Assembly (NCBI RefSeq): GCF_004005495.1
Contig: NZ_RZYA01000014.1
Span: 62,001 to 126,000 of the forward strand
Length of the DNA: 64,000 bases
DNA from: Streptomyces antnestii
Lineage (GTDB): Bacteria > Actinomycetota > Actinomycetes > Streptomycetales > Streptomycetaceae
Direction: 5' to 3'
The notes below the pieces were generated by a model, which saw only the letters and a program-made list of their open reading frames with translations, had not been told where the DNA came from and did no database searches. Each line of letters starts with the position of its first letter. Positions within the stretch are counted from its first letter, which is position 1. Positions 37,499 to 46,506 of the stretch are shown piece after piece. Position numbers and translations under genes: made by a program.

Positions 37499-38302
37499 CG
37501 TGCCACCAGGTGATCGCGAGGGACGGGGAGACGGACAACCCCCGGCCCTGGCCGCCCGGTACCGGACAGCGTTACGTGCCCCAGGAGTTACAGGGAAGTT
37601 ACGTCCGGCCGTCTGGCGACAGTAATGGTGACGCGCCCCACCTCGAAGGGGTGTGGGCTGTGGGCCGTCACCGTTGCGCCACTCGGAAGGGCCACGACGG
37701 CGGATGATGTGCCTGGTGCCTGCTTCACGCCGCCGCCGTTACGGCAGGCGTTACGGCATCCCGATGGGTGTCCAACTCCACTCCGCACGCGCACAGTTCG
37801 CCGACCAGGTCGTGAAGGTCCTTGTCGTCCACTGTCCACTGTGCGGTTCCGGTTGTGTGGGTGGAGCCTCCGTCCGGACGCGGCGGTTTCCCATGGCGCT
37901 CTACCGACGGTCCGGTTCACGGGGCCGTCGGCACATACGTGACGCCCCATCAGTCCGTGGGTGCCATGAGACGTGGCCCTCGCCGCCCGAGCTTCAGCCG
38001 GTCGGTGCGTTCACGCCGTGGCCGCCCGCGCCCTCACCGCGTCCGCCGGATCCCAGCCAGTGCGCGGCGCCGAGGCGAGCAGCCCAGGTACGAGTACTGC
38101 TCGGATGAGGGCTATGGGCATCCGTTGTTGGGCGCCTGGGCCAGAGAACTCGTTGCGGCTGACACATCCCTTATAGAGATGTCGCACGGCAGATGTGTCG
38201 CCTTCCGTCGGCCCCCTCCACCGCGTCTCCGGCCGCCACGGAGACGTGGTGGAGTTTCGGTTCAACGTCTGATGGCGCCCGTGGCATCGCGATTTGTTAC
38301 TG
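37499..38302. other. Non-coding / mosaic stretch
   Basis: About 800 bases between the depolymerase start and an integrase-associated repeat. I see short open frames on both strands but none with family resemblance, consistent starts or conserved domains. A promoter for the depolymerase presumably lies near 37510-37600, but no convincing -35/-10 pair was found. Confidence 0.5.
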
Positions 38303-38384
38303 CCGAATAGGCAGGTCAAACGACCGCGTCCCGAGTGGTGGACGCGGCCGTTTCGTACCCCGTGCTGGATCCGTGCTGGATGGG
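38303..38384. repeat. Hairpin plus TGCTGGATCC repeats, copy 1
   Basis: AGGTCA (38313-38318) leads into a 14-bp hairpin with one mismatch (38318-38331 / 38340-38353) followed by TTTCGTACC, then two direct copies of GTGCTGGAT. A related stretch lies at 43376-43458. It sits just upstream of an integrase remnant, so it may be a relic of an integrative element. Confidence 0.5.
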
Positions 38385-38413
38385 CTGACGGTTCGTCACC
38401 TGTCGTCATCGCC

Positions 38414-38546
38414 GGGGTGCAGCGCTCGGACATCGAGGCCTTCGTGGCCGCGGTGCGCAAGAAGCTGGCGGTGGCCACGGTCGAGGACCGTATGCACATG
38501 ATCGGCAACATGTTCCGCACCGCCGCACGCGACAAGCGCCGAACCT
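38414..38546 (+). pseudogene. Tyrosine integrase SAM-like (core-binding) domain fragment
   Basis: RSDIEAFVAAVRKKLAVATVEDRMHMIGNMFRTAARDKRR reads as the N-terminal SAM-like domain of phage-type tyrosine recombinases. Neither the arm-binding domain nor the catalytic R-H-R-Y domain is present: after about 38546 the sequence changes to unrelated material. Remnant of an integrative element. Confidence 0.65.
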
Positions 38547-38712
38547 CCCCCGTTGGCTCCCGACGAGTGGCCGTCGGTGTCCTCGTCGATCAGGTCGAGG
38601 TCGACCTTGCCCTCGGTGACCATCTGCCGCAGGCCGCCTGGCGCGGGGTGAGCGGCCCGTCGGCGAGCACAGCCATGAGTTCAGCCGCCTCCTCGGCCCG
38701 CTGCGCCGCGCC

Positions 38713-39324
38713 GTGATCCGCGTGACCCGTACCGGCGAGAACCTCCCCGACCTAACCGAGGCGCAGATCGAACTGCTGCGGGTGGAAACCACCAGGCCCG
38801 CATACCCGACCACCGTCGAGCGCCCCGTCCCGACGCAGGACCTCTCCGGCGCCGTCGGCCACCGCTTCATCTACACGTACGCCAACGGCTGGCAGTACGA
38901 GATGTACGTCAAGAACGCGACCACCATTGACTACCGCATCCACACAGGCCACGTCGGCGGCCGCTGGGTCAAGGACCAGAGGGTCGACCTGGCGATGCTC
39001 ACCCGGGGCGTATACAAGATCTCCTGGAACGAGCCCACCGGCACCTCGGTCTGCGTCACCGTCGTCCCCGCCGAGCGGGTCCTGCACGGCGTCATCTTCT
39101 TCCCGGACTGGATCAAGGACCACGGTGAGCGCACCGTCCTGTTCCAGAACGACCACCTCGACGAGATGCGCGCCTTCCGCGACGCGGGCCCGACCTACCC
39201 GATCTACGAGGTCCCCGAGTTCGCCCGCATCACGCTCGACGAGTACGTCGGTGAGGACGACGAGAAGGTCATCTCCGTCGCTCCCGGCGAGCTGCCCGCA
39301 GGCTGGTCCGACCGCACCAACTGA
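38713..39324 (+). CDS. padC: Phenolic acid decarboxylase, with a foreign-looking N-terminal extension
   Basis: From about residue 43 the protein matches PadC throughout: HRFIYTYANGWQYEMYVKNATTIDYRI, GHVGGRWVKDQ, EPTGTSVCVTVVP, HGVIFFPDWI, TVLFQNDH, PTYPIYEVPEFA. The enzyme non-oxidatively decarboxylates ferulic, p-coumaric and caffeic acids to vinylphenols without a cofactor. The total of 203 aa exceeds the usual 160-180. The first about 24 residues (IRVTRTGENLPDLTEAQIELLRV), and the codons before the GTG, look like a MarR N-terminus. No ATG occurs between there and the PadC core; GTG 38782 is an alternative. Expression therefore needs testing. It converges with the AsnC gene, 4 bp away. Confidence 0.82.
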   Translation: MIRVTRTGENLPDLTEAQIELLRVETTRPAYPTTVERPVPTQDLSGAVGHRFIYTYANGWQYEMYVKNATTIDYRIHTGHVGGRWVKDQRVDLAMLTRGVYKISWNEPTGTSVCVTVVPAERVLHGVIFFPDWIKDHGERTVLFQNDHLDEMRAFRDAGPTYPIYEVPEFARITLDEYVGEDDEKVISVAPGELPAGWSDRTN

Positions 39325-39328
39325 CCGG

Positions 39329-40339
39329 CTACCGCCGCTGATCGCGTACCGCGCGACCTCGCTCGTCCAGTAGCTGACCCATCCGCTTGACCGCCCGGAG
39401 GCCGGTGAGCCAGCGCACCACCCGTACCCCCGGGAACTGCTCCGCCAGCATCCGCCCGAAGGGATGCGTGTCGGCCAGGGACGGGAGCCAGGCCGACACG
39501 AGCAGGTCGGCCTCGCCGACGCAGGTGGCGACCAGGCGGGTGTCCGGGCGGGCGCTCAGTGCGCGGGCCGTCTCGTCGAGCCGGTCGGCGGGGACCCGCA
39601 GCGCGACCACCGTCGGGACGGGCCAGCCCGCCGCCTCCCAGGCCACGTCGCAGCGGACGGCGACCCGGCCGGTGTCGAGGAGTCGGCGCAGGCGGCGGCG
39701 GAGCGTCGGCTCGCTGACGGCGGCGGCCTCCGCCAGCGCCGCGTAGGAGGCGCGGCCGTCGGCCGAGAGGGCGTTCACGATGCGCTCGTCCACCGCGTCG
39801 ACCGCGGTGCGCGGCGCCGAGGCCCGGTCGACCGGCGCTGCGCTGCGCAGCTGGCGCACCTGGGTCGGGCTCAGTGCCCGCAACCGCCATTTGCTGCCCT
39901 CCTTGTAGAGCCGTGTCACCCAGCACGTACTGGACTGCAGCAATCCGTCGACCTGGGCGAACGGGCCGAGCATGTACGCGGCGAACGCGTGCCGGTCGGC
40001 CGCCGCGACCGTGAGATGGAGGTCCCCGTCGCCGGAGACGATCTCGACGGAGAGGACTTCCGGGTGCGTGGCGAAGGTATGGGCGATCTCGCTCAGCCTG
40101 CCCGGCGCGCAGACGGCGGTGACCAGTGCGTTCACCGGGTCGCCGAGCTGGCCGGCGAGGTCGGGGCGGTAGGCGGTCACCCAGGCGAGACCCTCCTCAG
40201 ACAGTCGCGCCCAGCGGCGGGCGGCAGTGGAGGGGGTGATGCCGAGGACGTCACCGAGCACGTTCCAGGGCACCCGCGGGTTGATCTGCAGGGCGTGCAG
40301 CAGCTGCAGATCGGCTTCGGACGCGGTGACTGATTCCAT
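39329..40339 (-). CDS. Double-domain AsnC/Lrp family regulator
   Basis: The 336-aa protein has two AsnC-type HTHs: DLQLLHALQINPRVPWNVLGDVLGITPSTAARRWARL at the N-terminus and DERIVNALSADGRASYAALAEAAAVSEPTLRRRLRRL around residue 190. Each is followed by a RAM-like alpha/beta domain. Such tandem Lrp proteins are frequent in Streptomyces. ATG 40339 is chosen (TTG 40348 is an alternative). It is divergent from the MFS-M20 gene pair and probably regulates it, given that Lrp-type proteins commonly sense amino acids. Confidence 0.85.
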   Translation of the reverse strand: MESVTASEADLQLLHALQINPRVPWNVLGDVLGITPSTAARRWARLSEEGLAWVTAYRPDLAGQLGDPVNALVTAVCAPGRLSEIAHTFATHPEVLSVEIVSGDGDLHLTVAAADRHAFAAYMLGPFAQVDGLLQSSTCWVTRLYKEGSKWRLRALSPTQVRQLRSAAPVDRASAPRTAVDAVDERIVNALSADGRASYAALAEAAAVSEPTLRRRLRRLLDTGRVAVRCDVAWEAAGWPVPTVVALRVPADRLDETARALSARPDTRLVATCVGEADLLVSAWLPSLADTHPFGRMLAEQFPGVRVVRWLTGLRAVKRMGQLLDERGRAVRDQRR

Positions 40340-40455
40340 CCACGGCAACGTAACAGGTGACGGATATCAGCTAGATCGGCACCCGTCACGGCTTCTTGCT
40401 GCACGGTGATCCGCAATTCCGACTGCCCCGCCGCCGTGCGCCCCAGGAGTCCCGT

Positions 40456-41889
40456 ATGCCCGTGTCCCTGCCACCCCCGAAACGCGCCGAGGCCTCGGCC
40501 GCCGCGCCGGCCCGGATCGGCGCCGTCGTCGGTTTCATGGCCTTCGTCGAGCTGACCAGTGGCTTCTTTCAGGGCTTCGTGCCGCCGCTGCTGCCGTCCA
40601 TCGCAGGCCTGCACGGGGTGTCGGCGGGCGACATCGGCCTGGTGGTGAGCCTGCAACTGCTCGCTGCCGCGGTGTGCGTGCCGGTGCTGACCAAGCTCGG
40701 CGACATGTACGGCCACCGGCGGATGCTCCGGATCGCGCTCGGTGTCGTGGTGCTCGGCTCGCTGCTCGTGGCGCTCGCCCCGTCGTACGAACTTGTGCTC
40801 TTGGGGCGGGTGTTGACCGGTCCGCTGTCGGCTTGGCTGCCGCTGGAGATCGCCATCACGCGCGACAAGGTGCAGGGCGACGCGGGCCGCCGGGCGATCG
40901 GGCTGCTCGTCGGCTGTCTGACCGGCGGGGTGGCACTCGGGTCGCTGATGGCCGGTCCCGCGGAGGATCTGCTCGGCGGGGTGCGTCCCGCGTTGCTCGT
41001 ACTCACCGTTCTCGCCGTTCTCGCCTTCGGCTGCGCCGTGTTCCTCATCCCGGAGACGTCGGTGCGGGCCGCGCAGCGGATCGACGGGGTCGGGTTCGCG
41101 GGGCTCGCCGTGGCGCTGCTGCTGCTTCAGTACGGTCTTTCGCAGACGTCGAGACTGGGCTGGGGTTCGTCGACCGTGCTCGGGTGCCTGCTCGGCGGGC
41201 TCGTGGTACTCGCGGCGTGGGCGTGGTGGGAGCTGCGGACGGAGCAGCCCGCCGTCGATCTGCGCGTCATCGGGCACCGCTCGATGTGGCCGGTGCAGCT
41301 CGCGGCGATGCTGTTCGCCATTGCGCTGTTCGGGTCCCAGTCGCCCAATTCCACCTTCTTGGCGACGCGTTCGGGCGAGGCGGGGTACGGCTTCGGACTC
41401 GACACCACCGGCATCGCCCTCCTCACGCTGCCCAGCCAGATCGCCTCGGTGATCGGCGCCTCGCTGCACTCCCGGCTCGCCGCCCGGATCGGTCTGCACC
41501 GCACCATCGCCACCGGCGCCGCCCTGCTGGCCGTCGGATACGGGGCGCTGTGCCTGGCGCACGGCAGCGAGGCGGCCTTCGGAATCACCGTCACGCTGGT
41601 CGGGCTCGGCGTGGGCCTGATGTCCGGCGGCTTCCCTTCGCTGGTCGCCGAGCGTGCGCCCGCCGGGCAGACCGGGATCGCCGCGGGCATCTACAACACC
41701 GTGCGCACCTTGGCGGGCGGGATCGCCGGCGGACTGTTCGCCGTGGTGCTCAGCAACGTGCTGCTCGCGAACTCGCCGCTGCCGTCGGTGGAGGCGTACC
41801 GCCTGGTGTGGCTGACGTGCGCACTGTCGGGCCTGGTCGCGGCCGGGCTCGTCCTGCTCGCACGACGCCGTACGACCGACCGACCTTGA
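40456..41889 (+). CDS. MFS transporter (DHA2-like)
   Basis: The 477-aa membrane protein has about 14 hydrophobic segments and the MFS motif A (TKLGDMYGHRRM) between TM2 and TM3. The 14-TM prediction and central pair point to the drug/solute H+ antiporter DHA2 group. AGGAG lies seven bases upstream of ATG 40456. It is followed 14 bp later by the M20 amidohydrolase, so the pair may move and cleave an N-acylated amino acid or peptide-like compound. Confidence 0.87.
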   Translation: MPVSLPPPKRAEASAAAPARIGAVVGFMAFVELTSGFFQGFVPPLLPSIAGLHGVSAGDIGLVVSLQLLAAAVCVPVLTKLGDMYGHRRMLRIALGVVVLGSLLVALAPSYELVLLGRVLTGPLSAWLPLEIAITRDKVQGDAGRRAIGLLVGCLTGGVALGSLMAGPAEDLLGGVRPALLVLTVLAVLAFGCAVFLIPETSVRAAQRIDGVGFAGLAVALLLLQYGLSQTSRLGWGSSTVLGCLLGGLVVLAAWAWWELRTEQPAVDLRVIGHRSMWPVQLAAMLFAIALFGSQSPNSTFLATRSGEAGYGFGLDTTGIALLTLPSQIASVIGASLHSRLAARIGLHRTIATGAALLAVGYGALCLAHGSEAAFGITVTLVGLGVGLMSGGFPSLVAERAPAGQTGIAAGIYNTVRTLAGGIAGGLFAVVLSNVLLANSPLPSVEAYRLVWLTCALSGLVAAGLVLLARRRTTDRP

Positions 41890-41903
41890 AAGGGACTTCA
41901 CCG

Positions 41904-43115
41904 ATGACGACTGAGCCGCTCGCGACGCAATTCCGGGACCGCGCTGAGGCCCTCGCGCCCGAACTCACCGCCCTGCGCCACGCATTGCACCGTGAACCGG
42001 AGATCGGGCTCGAACTTCCCCTGACCCAGGGGAAAGTGCTTGCCGCGCTTGCCGGCCTGCCGCTGGAGATCACCACCGGCAAGGCGCTCGGCTCCGTCGT
42101 GGCTGTGCTGCGAGGCGGGCGGCCCGGGCCCGCGGTACTGCTGCGCGGTGACATGGACGCGCTGCCGTTGCAGGAGCTGGCCGACGTGCCGTACAAGTCG
42201 CGGATCGACGGTGTGATGCACGCGTGCGGGCACGACCAGCACGTGGCGATCCTGGTCGGCGCGGCCCGGCTCCTTTGCGAATGGCAGGCGGACCTGCCGG
42301 GGACTGTGGTCTTCATGTTCCAGCCGGGCGAGGAGAGTTACGACGGCGCCCGATACATGATCGATGAGGGGCTGCTCGACGCCGCCGGACAGCCGCTCGT
42401 CGGCGCGTACTCGGTCCATGTGTCGTCGAACGGCCCGGAGTGCGGCACCTTCAGCGGCCGCGTCGGCACCCAGACCGCGGGCAACGCCGAGCTGAAGGTG
42501 ACCGTGCGCGGCAAGGGCGGTCATGGATCGACCCCGCACACGGCGGCCGACCCGGTGCCGGTGGCGGCGGAGATGGTGCTCGCCCTGCAGAACCTGGTGA
42601 CGCGTACGACTTCGGTCTTCGACCCGGTTGTGCTCACGGTCGGCCTGTTCCAGGCGGGTACGAAGCTCAACATCATCCCCGGCACCGCCGAGTTCGAGGC
42701 CACGGTCCGTTCCACCTCACCGGAGGCGATGGCCGACTTCCTGCCGCGCGCGGTGCGCCTGGTGCAGGGCATCGCGGGCGGCTGGGGCATGGCGGCGGAC
42801 GTGGACGCGCACGAGGTGTACCCGGCGATGATCGCGGCGCAGGAAGCGGTGGAGCTGGGCCGCGAGGTCGTGAATGACCTCTACGGCGACGCCCGTTGGG
42901 TGTACTCCGAGCATCCGATCATGGCGTCGGAGGACTTCTCCCGGGTCACCGCGGTCGTCCCCGGCGTCCAGCTCGGCCTGTCCGCGCGCCCGGCCGGCAC
43001 GGACGAGGCGACTGCGCCCTTCAACCACTCCGCGTACGCCGTCTTCGACGACGCGGCGCTCCCGAGGGGCGCGGCCGTGCTGGCCGAGATGGCGGTGCGG
43101 CGCCTTGCTCGGTGA
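41904..43115 (+). CDS. M20 family amidohydrolase (N-acyl-amino-acid/hippurate hydrolase type)
   Basis: The 403-aa protein has LRHALHREPEIGLELPLTQ, the metal-binding RGDMDALP and MHACGHDQHVAIL, the catalytic Glu pair in QPGEESYDGA, and GKGGHGSTPHTAADPV in the dimerisation lid. This is the IAA-amino-acid/hippurate hydrolase subgroup, which removes an acyl group from an amino acid. It is encoded directly after the MFS gene. AAAGGGAC precedes ATG 41904. Confidence 0.9.
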   Translation: MTTEPLATQFRDRAEALAPELTALRHALHREPEIGLELPLTQGKVLAALAGLPLEITTGKALGSVVAVLRGGRPGPAVLLRGDMDALPLQELADVPYKSRIDGVMHACGHDQHVAILVGAARLLCEWQADLPGTVVFMFQPGEESYDGARYMIDEGLLDAAGQPLVGAYSVHVSSNGPECGTFSGRVGTQTAGNAELKVTVRGKGGHGSTPHTAADPVPVAAEMVLALQNLVTRTTSVFDPVVLTVGLFQAGTKLNIIPGTAEFEATVRSTSPEAMADFLPRAVRLVQGIAGGWGMAADVDAHEVYPAMIAAQEAVELGREVVNDLYGDARWVYSEHPIMASEDFSRVTAVVPGVQLGLSARPAGTDEATAPFNHSAYAVFDDAALPRGAAVLAEMAVRRLAR

Positions 43116-43375
43116 GGATTTCGCGGGCGGAGTGGTGATCAACCTGGGGAAGCGGGCCCATGCCTGCGAAGACCGACTGCACGTGCTGCCGCTCGATACG
43201 CTGGGGCGCTGACGGTCAACCGCCTTGGCCGGGGCCGCTTCGTACGGGGTTCCGGTGGCTGGATCCGGGCTGGATCCGCGTTGAATCGCCAGCGTTTCCG
43301 CAGGCCAAATCCCTGGGCTGGATGTTCCGGTTCAATGTATGGGCCACGCGGTAGCGCCGATCCGGCGGTTTAGCA

Positions 43376-43458
43376 AACTGCCAGGTCAGGTGGGGCCGTC
43401 CCGGGTTCGGGTCGGCCCCGTTCGCGTACCGCTGGCTGGATGTTGGCTGGGTGGGGCT
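43376..43458. repeat. Hairpin plus GGCTGGATG repeats, copy 2
   Basis: CAGGTCA (43382-43388), a GGGGCCG/CGGCCCC hairpin (about 43392-43419), TTCGCGTACC and GGCTGGATGTTGGCTGG (43433-43449) follow the same order as 38303-38384. Two further GGCTGGATC copies with a TTCGTAC lead lie at 43239-43277. They could be the far flank of the same ancient element as copy 1. Confidence 0.45.
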
Positions 43459-43501
43459 GAATGGGGAGTCAGTGGTCCTCGTGTGCGGGTGGGTTTGCGG
43501 T

Positions 43502-43849
43502 TCACCGGCCTGGCCCGGTGAGTGGGTACAGGCTGGGGCTGGGGGAGGCGTCGTTGGAACGGATCGCGCCGGGAGCGACGTAGCGGATGTTCAGGCCGAT
43601 GCGGGCGCCTGCGGTCGTGTTGTTGCTGTCCGAGCGGGGCACGAGTCGTACGTCCATGAGGCAGGCTTGCCCGGCGTTGAGCGGGAGCCAGACGGAGCGT
43701 TCGTGCGGGCCGTTCGGCATGCCCTTTACGCCGAGGGTCTTGCCGCGGTGAGCGCTGCTGTCCTCGTGGGCGTGGTCGAGGCACCCGGCGGTGTGCGAGC
43801 CGGGGATGACCTGCAGGCAGCCGTTGAAGATCGTCCCCTTCAACGACCT
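43502..43849 (-). pseudogene. Phytanoyl-CoA dioxygenase (PhyH) C-terminal fragment
   Basis: The translation contains NGCLQVIPGSHTAGCLDHAHE, SVWLPLNAGQACLMDVRLVPRSDSNNT and ARIGLNIRYVAPGA, the second half of a PhyH-family Fe(II)/2-oxoglutarate dioxygenase. The N-terminal half, including the HxD iron motif, is absent and the frame upstream is unrelated. The distal His may be substituted (VPRSD where HGS is usual). A separate plus-strand stretch at 43905-44080 (RIFKPERVRDFRDFLGVDDRY) is protein-like but unrecognised. Confidence 0.7.
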
Positions 43850-44076
43850 GTCCGCGGTCGAGCGTGGCACTTGTCGAGCACCGCGGCCGGATCGCCGGGG
43901 TGATCCTTGAGCCGGATCTTCAAGCCGGAGCGGGTCCGTGACTTCCGTGACTTCCTCGGCGTCGACGACCGCTACAGCCACGCGCACTGGCTGGTGCAGC
44001 ACAACGGAGGGGCGTTCCTGCCGCCGTGGGGCAAGGTCGAGCAGTGGCTGCTGTCGCCCACACACCCGCTACGTCA

Positions 44077-44322
44077 TCAACTGCGGCCAATGAGAGGGGG
44101 GACGGCGGGCACCTCGATCGCGTTCTCGATGTCGGCCTCCGTCAGCTTGAACGCCTCGGGGTAGGTGTCGCGGCGGGTGCGGCGGGCGGGTTCGATGGTG
44201 CGCCAGGTATAGAGGCAGCGCGCGCACTGCAGCACGTCCCACACACCGGGGACCGGGGAAGAGGCGAGCTGGGTGATCGTGTCGAAAGCGCAACGGGGGC
44301 ACTCAAGGTGCTCGTCGTTCAT
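44077..44322 (-). CDS. vdcD: VdcD, small protein of the vanillate decarboxylase system
   Basis: The 81-aa protein starts MNDEHLECPRCAFDTITQLASSPVPGVWDVLQCARCLYTWRT, with two CxxC pairs forming a zinc ribbon, and ends with a helix (YPEAFKLTEADIENAIEVPAV). This is the VdcD/BsdD family, found with UbiD-type aromatic acid decarboxylases. It lies 41 bp downstream of vdcC. It is needed for activity in several such systems, but its role is not known. Confidence 0.9.
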   Translation of the reverse strand: MNDEHLECPRCAFDTITQLASSPVPGVWDVLQCARCLYTWRTIEPARRTRRDTYPEAFKLTEADIENAIEVPAVPPLIGRS

Positions 44323-44363
44323 GGGATTTGTCCTTTCGGGGAGGAGGGGAGGAGTGACAGGCG

Positions 44364-45791
44364 TCAGTGGCGGTCGGCGATGAGGCGCTGCAGACGGGCC
44401 GTCCATTCGGCGGTCTCGGGCAGGTCCTTGGCCGGGGTGGAGAAGTTGCCGCGGACGTCCGGGGCGACCGGCGTCGTCGCATCGATGATCATCTTGCTGG
44501 TGATGCCGGCGGGCTGCGCGGCGGGCGCGAGTTCCAGGACGGACAGATTGGGGATGACGACGACGTCGTCCTTCGGGTTGACCTTGGCGGACATGGCCCA
44601 CATGACCTGCGGCAGGTTGAACGGGTCGACGTCTTCGTCGACGAGGATCACCTGCGCCACGTAGCCGAGTCCGTGCGGCGTCGTCATGGCGCGCATGCCG
44701 ACGGCCTTGGCGAAGCCGCCGTACCGCTTGGCTGTGGAGATGATCACCATCAGGCCGTGCGTGTACATGGCGTTGACGGCCTGCACCTCGGGGAACTCGG
44801 CGCGCAGCTGCTTGAGCAGCGGCACGCACGTGTTGGGTCCGACGAGGTAGTCGCACTCGGTCCACGGCATGCCGAGGTAGAGGGACTCGAAGACCGGGTT
44901 CGCGCGGTACGAGACGCGGTCCACGCGGATGACGGGCATGCGGCGGCCGCCCGAGTAGTGTCCGGTGAACTCGCCGAAGGGGCCCTCGATCTGACGCTTG
45001 CGGGACTCGATGACGCCCTCGATGACGACCTCGCTCCCCCAGGGCACGTCGAAGCCGGTGAGCGGCGCGGTGGCGATCGGCGCGGGCGCGCCGCGCAGTG
45101 CGCCGGCCATCTCGTACTCGCTCTGGTCGTACGCCATCGGCATCCCGGCCACGATCGCCATCACCGGGTCGTTGCCGAGGGTGATGGCGATGGGCAGGTC
45201 CTCACCCCTCTCCTCGGCCTTGCGCAGGTGCTGGGCGACGTCGTGCATCGGGACGGGCTGGAAGGCGAGCCGGTCCCGGCCGATGACCTGGATCCGGTAG
45301 GTGCCGACGTTCTGCTTCCCGAAGTCGTCCGGGTCCTCGGGGTCGCGGGAGACGACGGCGGCCTTGTCGAGGTAGAAGCCGCCGTCGCCGTCGTTGAGGC
45401 GGAACAGCGGCAGCACGGAGAAGAGATCGACGTCGTCGCCCTCCTGGGTGTTCTCGCGCCAGGGCGCGTCCTCGCGGCGCTCGGGCGCGACGGGGAAGGC
45501 GTCCCACCGACGCGCGAACTCCTCGACCTGCTCCTTGACCGGGGTGTTCCGCGGCAGTCCGAGGGCGAGCGCGTGATTGGCCCAGGAGCCGTGGACGTTG
45601 AGGGCGATGCGGGCGTCGGTGAAGCCATTCACGTTGTCGAAGTAGAGGGCGGGGGCGTTCTCGCCGATGCGGCCCGTCGCGTTGGCGGCGGCCGCGAGAT
45701 CCGGCTCGGGCAGCACCTCGTCGGTGATGCGCAGCAGTTGCCCCTCCTTCTCCAACGTGTCCAGGAAACTACGCAGATCGTCGTAGGCCAT
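44364..45791 (-). CDS. vdcC: Vanillate/4-hydroxybenzoate-type decarboxylase VdcC (UbiD family)
   Basis: The 475-aa UbiD-family enzyme begins MAYDDLRSFLDTLEKEGQLLRI and has GTYRIQVIGRDRLAFQP, IAITLGNDPV, the prFMN/catalytic region IEGPFGEFTGHYSGG, and PWTECDYLVGPNTCVPLLKQ. It uses prenylated FMN to remove CO2 from vanillate (giving guaiacol) or a related hydroxybenzoate. The vdcB-vdcC-vdcD order matches the operon first described in Streptomyces sp. D7. AAAGGAG precedes ATG 45791. The precise substrate range is not readable from sequence. Confidence 0.92.
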   Translation of the reverse strand: MAYDDLRSFLDTLEKEGQLLRITDEVLPEPDLAAAANATGRIGENAPALYFDNVNGFTDARIALNVHGSWANHALALGLPRNTPVKEQVEEFARRWDAFPVAPERREDAPWRENTQEGDDVDLFSVLPLFRLNDGDGGFYLDKAAVVSRDPEDPDDFGKQNVGTYRIQVIGRDRLAFQPVPMHDVAQHLRKAEERGEDLPIAITLGNDPVMAIVAGMPMAYDQSEYEMAGALRGAPAPIATAPLTGFDVPWGSEVVIEGVIESRKRQIEGPFGEFTGHYSGGRRMPVIRVDRVSYRANPVFESLYLGMPWTECDYLVGPNTCVPLLKQLRAEFPEVQAVNAMYTHGLMVIISTAKRYGGFAKAVGMRAMTTPHGLGYVAQVILVDEDVDPFNLPQVMWAMSAKVNPKDDVVVIPNLSVLELAPAAQPAGITSKMIIDATTPVAPDVRGNFSTPAKDLPETAEWTARLQRLIADRH

Positions 45792-45819
45792 AGGGAACTC
45801 CTTTGCGGGTTGAGAAATT

Positions 45820-46422
45820 TCAGGCGACGTCAGCCGACGATCGGGAGGCCGTGCGCGCCGCGCGCATCCCGGCCCAGCGCTCGGCGGCGGGCGAGGGCAG
45901 GTCGAACTGGTCGAGGATGCGGGCCGTGATGTGGTCGACGATGTCGTCGACGGTCCGCGGGTTGTTGTAGAAGGCGGGCATGGGCGGCACCACGTGCACG
46001 CCCATGCGGGCAAGTTCGAGCATGTTCTGGAGGTGGATCTCGCTCAGCGGTGTCTCGCGCGGGACGAGGACCAGCTTGCGGCGCTCCTTGAGGACGACGT
46101 CGGCGGCGCGGGCCACGAGCCCCTCGGCATAGCCGGTCCTGATCCCGGCGAGGGTCTTCATGGAGCACGGCACGATCACCATGCCGTCGGTGCGGAACGA
46201 ACCGGAGGAGATGGTGGCGCCCTGGTCCTCGGGATGGTGCGTGACATCGGCGAGCGCGGACACGTCGGCCACGGACAGGCCCGTCTCCAGCTCGATGGTG
46301 GTGCGCGCCCACCGGGACAGCACCAGATGCGTCTCCACGTCCGGCAGCTCCCGCAAGTGCTCCAGGAGCCGGACACCGAACGGGGCTCCCGTCGCCCCGG
46401 TCATTCCCACGACCAACCGCAC
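45820..46422 (-). CDS. vdcB: Flavin prenyltransferase VdcB (UbiX family)
   Basis: The 200-aa protein starts with the FMN-binding VRLVVGMTGATGAPFGVRLLEHL and contains GSFRTDGMVIVPCSMKTLAGIRTGYAEGL and RKLVLVPRETPLSEIHLQNMLELARMGV, all UbiX/Pad1 signatures. It makes the prenylated FMN that VdcC needs. GTG 46422 is preferred because AGGAG lies seven bases upstream; GTG 46437 has no good site. It heads the vdcBCD operon, 84 bp from the divergent AraC gene. Confidence 0.92.
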   Translation of the reverse strand: MRLVVGMTGATGAPFGVRLLEHLRELPDVETHLVLSRWARTTIELETGLSVADVSALADVTHHPEDQGATISSGSFRTDGMVIVPCSMKTLAGIRTGYAEGLVARAADVVLKERRKLVLVPRETPLSEIHLQNMLELARMGVHVVPPMPAFYNNPRTVDDIVDHITARILDQFDLPSPAAERWAGMRAARTASRSSADVA

Positions 46423-46506
46423 AAGACCACTCCTCACACCTCGCTGACCTGTGATTCCACGCTAGGAGGCGGTTCTCGGCGGGCGACGGTACCCTCGGGA
46501 CTCACG

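Noticed and set aside
37588..38200. Several overlapping open frames of 100-160 codons
   Set aside because: All lack family resemblance, plausible starts and consistent codon bias; treated as non-coding mosaic.
38396..38623. Minus-strand frame beginning MVTEGKVDLDLIDEDTDG
   Set aside because: The first residues look protein-like, but the frame then runs antisense to the integrase fragment; at most a short relic of another gene, too weak to annotate.
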